NCBI GenBank assembly: GCA_945862495.1
Contig: CAMAYM010000110.1
Span: forward strand, 1 to 8,530
DNA: 8,530 nt
Source of the DNA: Bordetella parapertussis
Lineage (GTDB): Bacteria; Pseudomonadota; Gammaproteobacteria; Burkholderiales; Burkholderiaceae_B
Reading direction: 5' to 3'
Shown here: positions 1 to 6,269 of the stretch, piece by piece
How positions within the stretch are numbered: position 1 is the stretch's first letter
Layout: every line of letters starts with the position of its first letter
Position numbers and translations under genes: made by a program
The notes under the pieces: model-generated
What the model was told of the DNA's origin: nothing
Database searches by the model: none
The model's input: only the letters and a program-made list of their open reading frames with translations

Positions 1-735
1 CGCATCCTGGGCGAGACCCACATCCCCGCCCTGGTGGTGGACGTGACCGATGAAGATGCCTTCATCATGAGCCTGGCCGAAAACATCGCCCGGCGCGGCT
101 ATCGCCCGCTGGAGATCCTGGCCGACATCGAGGTGCTGCGTAAACGCGGCTACAGCGCCGAAATCATCATCCAGAAGACGGGCCTCTCGCCCAAGTACGT
201 CAAAGACATCGTCTTCCTGCTCGACCAGGGGGAGGAACGCCTGATTGAAGGTGTGCAACGCGGCACCATCCCGCTGACCACGGCACTGGAAATCGCCCGC
301 GCCAACGAAACCGCCACCGAAGGCGACGGCCAGGCCAATCTGGGCGATCTGCTGCAAGAAGCCTACGAAAACGGACAGCTCAAAGGCCGCCAGATCATCG
401 AAGCCAAGCGCCTGATCGAAAAGCGCCTGGAGCACGGTCCGGCGTCACCGAATCGCGACCAAATCAAACCACCCACCTCCAGCTACAGCCTGGTGCGCAC
501 CTATCAGCGCGAAGTGGAGCGTCAGCGCAAGATGGTCCTGAAGGCCGAGCACGCCCACCAACGGTTGCTGCTGGTCGTCCAGGGCCTGAAGAAGCTCTTT
601 GCCGACGAGCACTTCGTCAACCTGCTGCGCGCCGAAGGCCTGGACACCCTGCCCAAGTACCTGGCCGAACGCATCAACACCTTGGGCAGCGTCAGCACCC
701 CCGACCACCCCGAACCTGAAGGAGCCACTCTGTGA
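1..735 (+). CDS. ParB/RepB/Spo0J-family partition protein (5' end outside window)
   Basis: The reading frame is open through the left edge, so the true start and most of the N-terminal ParB domain are missing; 244 codons remain. The GTG codons at 34 and 37 are internal. The first residues match the end of a ParB N-terminal domain: a short hydrophobic strand (IPALVVDV) followed by an acidic stretch and the box SLAENIARR (about window codons 24-32), typical of canonical ParB/Spo0J. A helix-turn-helix follows (YSAEIIIQKTGLSPKYVKDI, about codons 51-70). The C-terminal third is charged and predicted helical/coiled-coil, ending in a module that resembles the end of the next protein. ParB proteins bind centromere-like parS sites and act with a ParA ATPase; some homologues are regulators or accessory factors of mobile elements instead. 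The gene overlaps the next by 4 bases, so the two are probably co-translated. No parA is visible. Family assignment is firm; the precise role is not. Confidence 0.85.
   Translation, partial: RILGETHIPALVVDVTDEDAFIMSLAENIARRGYRPLEILADIEVLRKRGYSAEIIIQKTGLSPKYVKDIVFLLDQGEERLIEGVQRGTIPLTTALEIARANETATEGDGQANLGDLLQEAYENGQLKGRQIIEAKRLIEKRLEHGPASPNRDQIKPPTSSYSLVRTYQREVERQRKMVLKAEHAHQRLLLVVQGLKKLFADEHFVNLLRAEGLDTLPKYLAERINTLGSVSTPDHPEPEGATL
719..724 (+). promoter_or_regulatory. Shine-Dalgarno for the second ParB-like gene
   Basis: AAGGAG lies 7 bases before the GTG at 732. It supports the GTG start, inside the stop codon of the upstream gene, over the in-frame ATG at 786, which has no comparable site. 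Seen in sequence. Confidence 0.7.
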
Positions 736-1802
736 ACACCGCACGCCAAACCCACCACCACGCCCCGCACAGCAACCTGACTGAGATGTACCCCGGCATC
801 TACCGCCCAGGCAGCGACAGCACCAGTGACGCTGACGACGGCACCAACTTGCCCACCGGGCCGCTGAACACCCTGCTGGGCTTTGAGCTGGAAACCTACC
901 AAATCCCGCTGGACCAGCTCCTGCCCAGCAAAAAGGTGCCCGACGGGGTCATGAGCACCCGCAAGTACAAACAGATCGTCTCCAGCATCAATGAGGTGGG
1001 GCTGATCGAGCCGCTGTCCGTCATCCAGCCCGACCGCAAGAAGCCCGAGTACCTGGTGCTGGATGGCCATCTGCGCGTGCTGGCCCTCAAAGAGCTGGGC
1101 ATGAGCGTCGGCCCCTGCCTGTTTGCCAAGGATGACGAAAGTTACTCCTACAACCACCATGTCAACAGACTCTCGACCATCGCCGAGCACTACATGATCC
1201 GCCGCGCCATCGACCGGGGCGTGAGCAAGGAGCGGCTGGCCAGGGCGTTCAACGTCAACTTGAGCTCCATCAACCGGCGCATCAACCTGCTCGAAGGCAT
1301 CTGCCCCGAAGCCATCACCTTGCTGCAAGACAAGCAGTTCACGCCAGACGTCACCCGCATCCTGCGCAACATGAAGGCCGCCCGCCAGGTGGAGGCGGTG
1401 GAGCTGATGATCGCCAGCAACACCATCACCGTGGCGCATGCCGAAGCCCTGCTCAAGGCCACGCCGCCCGAGCAGCGCACCGACGTGAAGCCGGCCGAGC
1501 GGGAAAAGAAGATCGCACCCATTGAGCAGATCGAAAAGCTGGAAAAAGAGATGAGCCAGGTGCAAGAGAAGTACCAAGAAGCCGAAAGCTCCTACGGTTC
1601 CGACCTGCTCAACCTGGTGGTGGCCAAGGGCTACCTGACCAAGCTGCTGGCCAACGAGGCGGTCAATAGCTACATCAGCCGCCACGAGCCGGAAATCCTG
1701 ACCCACCTGGAGCTGGTGGTGAACACCGTCAGCATGGAAGAGGCGGTGCAACAACAGGCTCAGTCCGCTGAAGCGGCCTCGGAGGCCGCCACTAGGGCCT
1801 GA
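732..1802 (+). CDS. ParB-like protein with RepB-type C-terminal partition domain
   Basis: A 356-residue protein with a GTG start overlapping the upstream TGA. Residues 1-50 are a low-complexity leader containing HHH. Residues about 58-125 form a ParB N-terminal domain with the box LDGHLRVLALKELG (110-123), a variant of the usual GERR-type nucleotide-binding motif. NHHVNRLS (141-148) takes the place of the canonical ENxxR box. A helix-turn-helix lies at about 164-188 (VSKERLARAFNVNLSSINRR), followed by the helical region typical of the RepB plasmid-partition family (as I recall, Pfam RepB, PF07506). Residues 258-292 are highly charged and probably coiled coil. The C-terminus (291-332) resembles that of the upstream protein. 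It is likely a DNA-binding partition or accessory protein acting with its neighbour, perhaps as a heterodimer (inference). The divergent boxes mean CTP binding or hydrolysis cannot be assumed. A function in an integrated mobile element is as plausible as plasmid segregation. Confidence 0.85.
   Translation: MNTARQTHHHAPHSNLTEMYPGIYRPGSDSTSDADDGTNLPTGPLNTLLGFELETYQIPLDQLLPSKKVPDGVMSTRKYKQIVSSINEVGLIEPLSVIQPDRKKPEYLVLDGHLRVLALKELGMSVGPCLFAKDDESYSYNHHVNRLSTIAEHYMIRRAIDRGVSKERLARAFNVNLSSINRRINLLEGICPEAITLLQDKQFTPDVTRILRNMKAARQVEAVELMIASNTITVAHAEALLKATPPEQRTDVKPAEREKKIAPIEQIEKLEKEMSQVQEKYQEAESSYGSDLLNLVVAKGYLTKLLANEAVNSYISRHEPEILTHLELVVNTVSMEEAVQQQAQSAEAASEAATRA
1773..1789 (+). repeat. GC-rich hairpin at the 3' end of the ParB-like gene
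   Basis: GCGGCCT and AGGCCGC form a perfect 7-bp stem with a CGG loop inside the last codons of the gene, 13 bases before the stop region ends. No T-run follows, so it is not a normal intrinsic terminator. It could slow or stabilise the 3' end of the transcript; this is inference. Confidence 0.45.
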
Positions 1803-1831
1803 CCGGCCAGATCAGCCGCACAGACCCATAA

Positions 1832-1847
1832 TCGATTCGCGAATCGA
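1832..1847. repeat. Perfect 16-bp palindrome, candidate parS or operator
   Basis: TCGATTCGCGAATCGA equals its own reverse complement over all 16 bases; the next flanking pair (A and G) does not match. It starts 30 bases after the stop of the second ParB-like gene. The size and perfect symmetry fit a dimeric DNA-binding protein site. It does not match the chromosomal parS consensus (TGTTTCACGTGAAACA). A role as binding site for the ParB-like pair or for the MarR-like regulator is inference. I noticed only this one copy in the window. Confidence 0.5.
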
Positions 1848-1857
1848 GAAATAGTTT

Positions 1858-1874
1858 CGTTCAACCGTAGAACG
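1858..1874. repeat. Small inverted repeat (5-bp arms)
   Basis: CGTTC and GAACG are separated by 7 bases. The site is 10 bases beyond the 16-bp palindrome. It could be part of an operator but is short enough to be chance. Confidence 0.25.
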
Positions 1875-1902
1875 GACGCTGGTTTTGCGGTAGACTCGTT
1901 CG

Positions 1903-1917
1903 ACTTCTTACAGAAGT
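1903..1917 (+). repeat. Short hairpin in the leader region
   Basis: ACTTCT and AGAAGT form a perfect 6-bp stem with a TAC loop. It lies 56 bases before the ops element. It may be an operator half-site pair or an RNA hairpin in the leader; there is no T-run directly behind it, so a terminator is unlikely. Confidence 0.3.
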
Positions 1918-1973
1918 GCGTTACACCTTACTTTTTACCCCCTAGACCGCGCTTGTCCGTAGTGACACGGCAT

Positions 1974-1985
1974 GGCGGTAGCGTG
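1974..1985 (+). promoter_or_regulatory. ops element (core of JUMPstart), RfaH recruitment site
   Basis: GGCGGTAGCGTG is an exact copy of the operon polarity suppressor (ops) core. In enterobacteria, ops pauses RNA polymerase and is read on the non-template strand by RfaH, a NusG paralogue, which then suppresses termination and improves translation over long polysaccharide, LPS or toxin operons. The element is on the sense strand, 50 bases upstream of the first operon gene, the expected kind of position. Only the ops core is conserved; the rest of the longer enterobacterial JUMPstart consensus is not recognisable. An RfaH-type protein would have to be encoded outside the window. The match is seen directly; function is inferred from established work in E. 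coli. Confidence 0.85.
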
Positions 1986-2035
1986 CCCAAAGCCCATTTA
2001 ACCCTTACAACAACTCAAAAAAGAGCCGCCCAAAC

Positions 2036-2404
2036 ATGACCAGTCGCCAAGCCAAGATCCAAGAAGACACCCATTTTCGGATCATGCGCATCTTGCAAGA
2101 CAACCCGGACCTGACCCAGCGCGAGCTGGCCGACAAGCTCGGCATGAGCGTTGGGGGGCTGAACTACTGCCTCAACGCCCTCATCGACAAGGGCTTTGTG
2201 AAGATGGCGAACTTTTCCAAAAGCAAGAACAAGTTCAAGTACGTCTATCTGCTCACACCTCAAGGTATTGCCGAAAAAGTGGCGCTGACCAGCCGGTTCC
2301 TCAAACGCAAGATGGAAGAGTACGAGGCACTGAAGGTGGAAATCGAGGCATTGAAAACCGAAGTGGGCAACGACAAATCTGGCCAGAAAGTACAAAAAAC
2401 ATGA
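2036..2404 (+). CDS. MarR-family EPS-associated transcriptional regulator
   Basis: A 122-residue protein consisting of one winged helix-turn-helix and a helical tail. Residues 13-76 hold the wHTH: LTQRELADKLGMSVGGLNYC (26-45) is the helix-turn-helix, and FSKSKNKFKYVYLLTPQG (60-77) is the wing and following strand. Residues about 86-110 form a heptad-rich, probably coiled-coil helix suited to dimerisation. The remaining tail is polar. The size and layout match the small MarR-like regulators found as the first gene of exopolysaccharide operons (as I recall, the TIGR MarR_EPS family). The ATG follows a weak AAGAG site by 10 bases. The stop overlaps the manC start (ATGA), so the regulator and the first biosynthetic enzyme are made together. 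It probably tunes its own operon by binding in the leader; no ligand can be inferred. Confidence 0.85.
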   Translation: MTSRQAKIQEDTHFRIMRILQDNPDLTQRELADKLGMSVGGLNYCLNALIDKGFVKMANFSKSKNKFKYVYLLTPQGIAEKVALTSRFLKRKMEEYEALKVEIEALKTEVGNDKSGQKVQKT

Positions 2405-3849
2405 TTAACGTCTCACCCGTCATTCTCTGCGGTGGTTCAGGCACACGTTTGTGGCCATTGTCCCGTACAGGTTTCCCTAAGCAATTTCTTTGTTTGACTG
2501 GCAAAGAGAGCCTTTTTCAGCAAGCAGCTTTGCGCCTGGCCAATCTGGGTAGCGCAGACATCAAAGTTGCATCTCCCATAATCGTCACAGGGGAAGACCA
2601 CCGCTTCTTGGCATCTGAACAGCTTCGCGAAATCGGCGTTGAACTGGGGTGTGCGCTTTTGGAGCCCGTCGGCAGAAATACAGCACCTGCGCTCACATTT
2701 GCAGCATTTGCAGCCATGGAAGGCGGAGCAGACCCCGTTCTGGTGGTGACGCCTGCCGATCAAACCGTGGTGAAAGCCGACGCCTTTACCGCCGCCATGC
2801 AACAAGCAGTGGCAGAGGCTGCAAACGGCACCATCGTCATTTTGGGTGTGACGCCGGACAAACCAGAAACCGGATATGGTTACATCCAAATCAACCAGGC
2901 CGAAACGAATGCCAGCGTAAGCGCTGTTCGCCGCTTTGTTGAGAAGCCCGACGCCGCCACAGCCCAAGCCTATCTGAACGAAGGTGGCTACTACTGGAAT
3001 GCCGGCATGTTCGTGCTCAAAGCCTCTGTTTGGCTCAAGGCGCTCGAGCAATTTCGTCCAGATATCTTACAGGCCACGCAGGCCGCCTGGGACAAGCGCA
3101 GCGCCGACAGCGCGTTTGTTCGCCCCGGCAAGGCTGAATTTACTGCTATTCCTTCCGAGTCCGTGGACTACGCCGCCATGGAGCACTGCCCCGGCAGCAA
3201 CTTCCCCATCAAAATGGTGCCTCTGGATGCCGGTTGGAACGACCTGGGGGCTTGGGATGCCGTCTGGAATGTCTTGCCAAAAGACGAAGCTGGTAATGCG
3301 CACTTAGGTGACGTACTGACCACCGACAGCCGTAACACCTTAGTGCACGCCACCAGCCGACTCGTTAGCTTGGTGGGGGTTGAAAACCTGATCGTGGTGG
3401 AAACACCCGACGCCGTGCTGGTAGCAGACAAAACCCGCAGCCAAGACGTGAAACACATCGTCACCCAGCTGCAGAAAACAAAACGCGAAGAGCACACGCT
3501 GCACCGCAAAGTGCATCGCCCATGGGGCTGGTATGACAGCATTGATGAGGGTGGTCGCTTTAAGGTCAAGCGTATTCAGGTCAAGCCCAAAGCCAGCCTA
3601 AGCTTGCAGAAACACCACCACCGGGCCGAGCACTGGATCGTGGTGACTGGAACTGCCGAAATTACCAACGGGGACAAGGTGCTGACCCTGACAGAAAACC
3701 AATCCACCTACATCCCCCTAGGTGAGGTTCATCGACTCGCTAACCCCGGCACGATACCGCTCGAAATCATCGAAGTGCAGTCGGGCAGCTACCTAGGCGA
3801 GGACGACATCGTCCGCTTTGAAGATACCTACGGACGGGTGCAATCATGA
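2401..3849 (+). CDS. manC: Mannose-1-phosphate guanylyltransferase / mannose-6-phosphate isomerase
   Basis: A 482-residue cytoplasmic enzyme of the usual length for the bifunctional type II family (ManC/CpsB/AlgA/WbpW). The N-terminal nucleotidyltransferase domain carries the signature GGSGTRLWPLSR (11-22) and FPKQF (25-29), which bind GTP and mannose-1-phosphate to give GDP-mannose. The C-terminal cupin domain (about 365-480) contains RPWGWYDS near 374 and a His-rich metal site (LQKHHHRAEHW, about 401-411), which interconverts fructose-6-phosphate and mannose-6-phosphate. Both domains look intact. It feeds GDP-mannose to gmd and fcl downstream; the phosphomannomutase needed between its two activities is not in this window. 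It overlaps the regulator and fcl genes by 4 bases each and has no strong ribosome site of its own, so translation is probably coupled. The symbol could equally be cpsB. Confidence 0.95.
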   Translation: MINVSPVILCGGSGTRLWPLSRTGFPKQFLCLTGKESLFQQAALRLANLGSADIKVASPIIVTGEDHRFLASEQLREIGVELGCALLEPVGRNTAPALTFAAFAAMEGGADPVLVVTPADQTVVKADAFTAAMQQAVAEAANGTIVILGVTPDKPETGYGYIQINQAETNASVSAVRRFVEKPDAATAQAYLNEGGYYWNAGMFVLKASVWLKALEQFRPDILQATQAAWDKRSADSAFVRPGKAEFTAIPSESVDYAAMEHCPGSNFPIKMVPLDAGWNDLGAWDAVWNVLPKDEAGNAHLGDVLTTDSRNTLVHATSRLVSLVGVENLIVVETPDAVLVADKTRSQDVKHIVTQLQKTKREEHTLHRKVHRPWGWYDSIDEGGRFKVKRIQVKPKASLSLQKHHHRAEHWIVVTGTAEITNGDKVLTLTENQSTYIPLGEVHRLANPGTIPLEIIEVQSGSYLGEDDIVRFEDTYGRVQS

Positions 3850-4823
3850 CCCTACATCCAAAAATCTATGTCGCTGGCCACCGGGGCATGGTGGGCTCGG
3901 CCATCGTGCGCCAGCTGCTAGCCCAGGGCCAACCGCCCGAACACATCGTCACCCGAACCCATGCCGAGCTGGACCTGACAAACCAAGCCGCCGTCAGCGC
4001 GTTCTTTGCCGCTGAAAAACCTCAACAAGTCTATTTGGCCGCTGCGAAGGTGGGCGGCATTCACGCCAACAACACCTACCCGGCCGAATTCATCTATCAG
4101 AACCTGATGATGCAGGCCAACGTCATCGATGCGGCCTTTCGCAATGGCGTGCAAAAGCTGCTTTTCCTGGGCTCAAGCTGTATCTACCCCAAGCTGGCAG
4201 ATCAGCCCATGCGCGAAGACGCCTTACTGACAGGCACGCTTGAACCCACCAACGAGCCCTACGCCATCGCCAAGATTGCTGGCATCAAGCTCTGCGAAAG
4301 CTACAACCGCCAGTATGGCCAGAGCCACGGGGTGGACTACCGCAGCGTCATGCCCACCAACCTTTACGGCCCTGGTGACAACTACCACCCCGAGAACTCC
4401 CATGTCATCCCCGCTTTGATCCGTCGCTTTCACGAAGCAAAGGTCAACAACGCATCTAGCGTCACCATCTGGGGCACTGGCACACCCAAGCGCGAATTCT
4501 TGTATGTAGATGACATGGCAGCAGCCAGCGTGCACGTTATGAACTTGCCCGAAGCCACCTATAGCCAGTACACCCAGCCCATGCTCAGCCACATTAACGT
4601 GGGCTGTGGGGAAGACGTGACCATTTTGGAAATGGCACAAGCTGTAGCTCGAACCGTGGGCTACACCGGCCCCATCCACACTGACCCTACTAAGCCAGAC
4701 GGTGCGCCGCGCAAGCTCATGGACAGCACTCGTCTTAACGCATTGGGCTGGCAAGCACAGGTCGGACTGGAAGTAGGTCTGAAAGCTGCTTACGAAGACT
4801 TTTTGGCCCATTACGCCGCATAA
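3846..4823 (+). CDS. fcl: GDP-L-fucose synthase (epimerase/reductase)
   Basis: A 325-residue extended short-chain dehydrogenase, of normal length for Fcl/WcaG. It epimerises GDP-4-keto-6-deoxy-mannose at C3 and C5 and reduces C4 with NADPH, giving GDP-L-fucose. The Rossmann loop is GHRGMVGSAI (11-20). SSCIYP (110-115) supplies the catalytic Ser, and Tyr139 and Lys143 in PYAIAKIAG form the YxxxK pair. KVGGIHANN (68-76) and MPTNLYGPGDN are further family motifs. The start overlaps the manC stop as ATGA. It is placed before gmd, although its substrate is the gmd product; the order is not functionally important. Together with manC and gmd it forms a GDP-fucose supply module for a fucose-containing exopolysaccharide, capsule or O-antigen. 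Confidence 0.95.
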   Translation: MTLHPKIYVAGHRGMVGSAIVRQLLAQGQPPEHIVTRTHAELDLTNQAAVSAFFAAEKPQQVYLAAAKVGGIHANNTYPAEFIYQNLMMQANVIDAAFRNGVQKLLFLGSSCIYPKLADQPMREDALLTGTLEPTNEPYAIAKIAGIKLCESYNRQYGQSHGVDYRSVMPTNLYGPGDNYHPENSHVIPALIRRFHEAKVNNASSVTIWGTGTPKREFLYVDDMAAASVHVMNLPEATYSQYTQPMLSHINVGCGEDVTILEMAQAVARTVGYTGPIHTDPTKPDGAPRKLMDSTRLNALGWQAQVGLEVGLKAAYEDFLAHYAA

Positions 4824-4836
4824 ACATAGAGAAAAA

Positions 4837-5976
4837 ATGATGACAACACCCAATGCAACCCCAAAAGTAGCCCTCATTACCGGCATCACGGGTCAAGACG
4901 GTTCCTACCTCGCCGAGTTTCTGCTTGAAAAAGGTTACATCGTTCACGGCATCAAGCGCCGAGGCAGCTTGTTCAACACACAGCGCATCGACCACATCTA
5001 TCAAGACCCGCACATCGACAATGCGCGCTTCAAGCTGCACTATGGTGACTTATCTGACACTAGCAACTTGGTGCGTATTATTCAGGAAACTCAGCCAGAC
5101 GAGATTTACAACCTCGGCGCCATGAGCCATGTAGCCGTGTCGTTCGACAGCCCTGAATATACGGCTGACGTTGACGGCATTGGCACGCTGCGTATTCTCG
5201 AAGCCATTCGCATCTTAGGTCTTGAGAAAAAGACGCGCTTTTACCAAGCCAGTACCAGTGAGCTGTACGGCTTGGTGCAAGAAATTCCACAAAAGGAAAC
5301 CACACCGTTCTACCCCCGCAGCCCTTACGCTGTTGCCAAGATGTATGCGTACTGGATCGTTGTGAACTACCGCGAGGCTTATGGCATTTACGCCTGCAAC
5401 GGCATTCTTTTCAACCACGAGAGTCCACGTCGCGGCGAAACCTTCGTGACTCGCAAAATCACCCGTGGCTTGGCGAACATTGCTCAGGGCTTGGAGCCGT
5501 GCCTGTACATGGGCAATATGGATGCGCTGCGTGACTGGGGCCATGCCAAAGACTATGTGCGCATGCAGTGGATGATGCTGCAGCAAGACCAGCCTGAAGA
5601 CTTCGTCATCGCCACCGGTGTGCAGTACAGCGTGCGGCACTTCATTGAATGGTCCGCTGCTGAACTAGGGATCAAGTTGCGCTTCGAAGGCCAAGGGGTG
5701 GACGAAGTTGCGATTATTGACAGCATCGAGGGTGACAAGGCACCGGCGCTCACACCCGGACAAATCGTCGTAAAGGTTGACCCGGGCTACTTCCGTCCCA
5801 CCGAGGTTGAAAGCCTATTGGGCGACCCTTCCAAGGCCAAACAAAAACTATGCTGGGTGCCTCAGATAACAGCGCAAGAAATGTGCGCCGAGATGGTTGC
5901 CCATGACTTGGCTGAGGCCAAAAAACAAGCACTGCTCAAGCAGCATGGGTACAACGTCAATGTGAGTTTTGAATAA
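4837..5976 (+). CDS. gmd: GDP-mannose 4,6-dehydratase
   Basis: A 379-residue extended SDR enzyme that converts GDP-D-mannose to GDP-4-keto-6-deoxy-D-mannose with bound NADP. GITGQDGSYL (16-25) is the nucleotide-binding loop. YQASTSELYG (136-145) contains the catalytic Thr140 and Glu142, and Tyr164/Lys168 in SPYAVAKMYAYW complete the active site, by analogy with E. coli Gmd. The motifs NHESPRRGETFVTRKI and WGHAKDYVRMQW are also characteristic. It is separated from fcl by only 13 bases. There are two tandem ATGs (4837 and 4840); AGAG at 4828-4831 is 5 and 8 bases before them, so the second may be the one used. The gene is intact and ends at a TAA, followed by an AT-rich gap. An alternative product sugar such as GDP-rhamnose would need a different reductase; the adjacent fcl favours fucose. 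Confidence 0.95.
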   Translation: MMTTPNATPKVALITGITGQDGSYLAEFLLEKGYIVHGIKRRGSLFNTQRIDHIYQDPHIDNARFKLHYGDLSDTSNLVRIIQETQPDEIYNLGAMSHVAVSFDSPEYTADVDGIGTLRILEAIRILGLEKKTRFYQASTSELYGLVQEIPQKETTPFYPRSPYAVAKMYAYWIVVNYREAYGIYACNGILFNHESPRRGETFVTRKITRGLANIAQGLEPCLYMGNMDALRDWGHAKDYVRMQWMMLQQDQPEDFVIATGVQYSVRHFIEWSAAELGIKLRFEGQGVDEVAIIDSIEGDKAPALTPGQIVVKVDPGYFRPTEVESLLGDPSKAKQKLCWVPQITAQEMCAEMVAHDLAEAKKQALLKQHGYNVNVSFE

Positions 5977-5996
5977 ATCCGATTCTAAATAGATAC

Positions 5997-6033
5997 TAAA
6001 ATAGTATTAAATAATCTTTAATTTGCTATTTTA
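5997..6033. repeat. AT-rich interrupted hairpin after gmd
   Basis: TAAAATAG (5997-6004) pairs with CTATTTTA (6026-6033), and ATTAAA (6006-6011) pairs with TTTAAT (6017-6022), giving two stem blocks with an uneven internal loop. An overlapping smaller hairpin, ATACTA/TAGTAT, spans 5993-6007. The structure is almost free of GC pairs and has no clean T-run after it, so it is at best a weak terminator or a processing site. Random pairing is a real possibility in such AT-rich sequence. Confidence 0.3.
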
Positions 6034-6053
6034 TTAAATACATTGTTTTAATC

Positions 6054-6072
6054 CTAGCAGCCTGTTGGACTT
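6054..6072 (+). repeat. Left terminal inverted repeat plus CTAG flank
   Basis: The 19 bases CTAGCAGCCTGTTGGACTT match the reverse complement of 6192-6210 except at one position. The inner 15 bases are the likely terminal repeat of the element. Confidence 0.7.
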
Positions 6073-6206
6073 GGGAAAATAAAACGTGCCACAAGGCTGT
6101 CAAATATGTTTTTACGTCGGCAAGACATCCACCAGCGAAATTGGAGCGCTGGAATTGCCTGTTTTTTACGCAAAACCACACTCGGAATGGAAAGTCCGAC
6201 AGGCTG
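6058..6206. mobile_element. MITE-like element with terminal inverted repeats
   Basis: CAGCCTGTTGGACTT at 6058-6072 and AAGTCCGACAGGCTG at 6192-6206 are inverted copies with one difference (T6066 against G6198, a G-T pair in a folded strand). Both ends are flanked by CTAG (6054-6057 and 6207-6210). CTAG may be a 4-base target duplication, or the duplication may be just TA; because CTAG is palindromic it also extends the repeat to 19 bases, so the exact end is ambiguous. The 119-base interior has no transposase and only a small internal inverted repeat (CCAGCG/CGCTGG, 6132-6152). This is the structure of a non-autonomous miniature element, presumably moved by a related insertion sequence elsewhere. 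I cannot assign the IS family. It sits exactly in the gap between the GDP-fucose genes and the acyl-carrier cassette. The gap 5977-6269 holds nothing else I can support. Confidence 0.65.
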
Positions 6207-6210
6207 CTAG
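6192..6210 (-). repeat. Right terminal inverted repeat plus CTAG flank
   Basis: This is the inverted partner of 6054-6072. It ends 59 bases before the start of the acyl carrier protein gene, so outward transcription or transcript folding from the element could affect that gene (inference). Confidence 0.7.
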
Positions 6211-6269
6211 CAAACAGATGCCGAATGTAATTGCAACAACTCCTCATTTCATTTTTGCTAAAAAATCTC

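Larger units (their letters stand above)
1803..2035 (+). promoter_or_regulatory. Gene-free leader region of the polysaccharide operon
   Basis: This 233-base gap separates the ParB-like pair from the EPS regulator gene. It holds a 16-bp palindrome (1832-1847), two smaller inverted repeats (1858-1874, 1903-1917) and an ops element (1974-1985). Because ops acts only in transcribed RNA/DNA during elongation, the operon promoter must lie upstream of about 1970. I see only weak sigma70-like matches, such as TAGACT at 1891-1896 without a convincing -35 box, so no promoter is called. The 50 bases between ops and the ATG contain AAGAG at 2021-2025, a weak ribosome-binding site. Confidence 0.6.

Noticed and set aside
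34..735. GTG at 34 as the start of the first gene
   Set aside because: The frame is open to base 1 and the residues before it continue the ParB domain strand, so the gene begins outside the window.
522..1754. Long minus-strand open frame (410 codons) opposite the two ParB-like genes
   Set aside because: Its product is rich in Gly, His, Val, Leu and Gln with no recognisable motif, the mirror of GC-rich coding on the + strand, and it crosses two well-supported genes.
1773..1808. Intrinsic terminator after the ParB-like pair
   Set aside because: There is a strong GC stem, but it lies within the coding end and no T-run follows it.
2437..3051. Minus-strand open frame of 204 codons inside manC
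   Set aside because: It is antisense to the conserved nucleotidyltransferase domain and is full of unrelated Cys, Gly and His residues without domain features.
6231..6269. TTG at 6231 as the start of the acyl carrier protein
   Set aside because: It adds 13 residues not expected for an ACP; the ATG at 6270 gives the usual short helical N-terminus.
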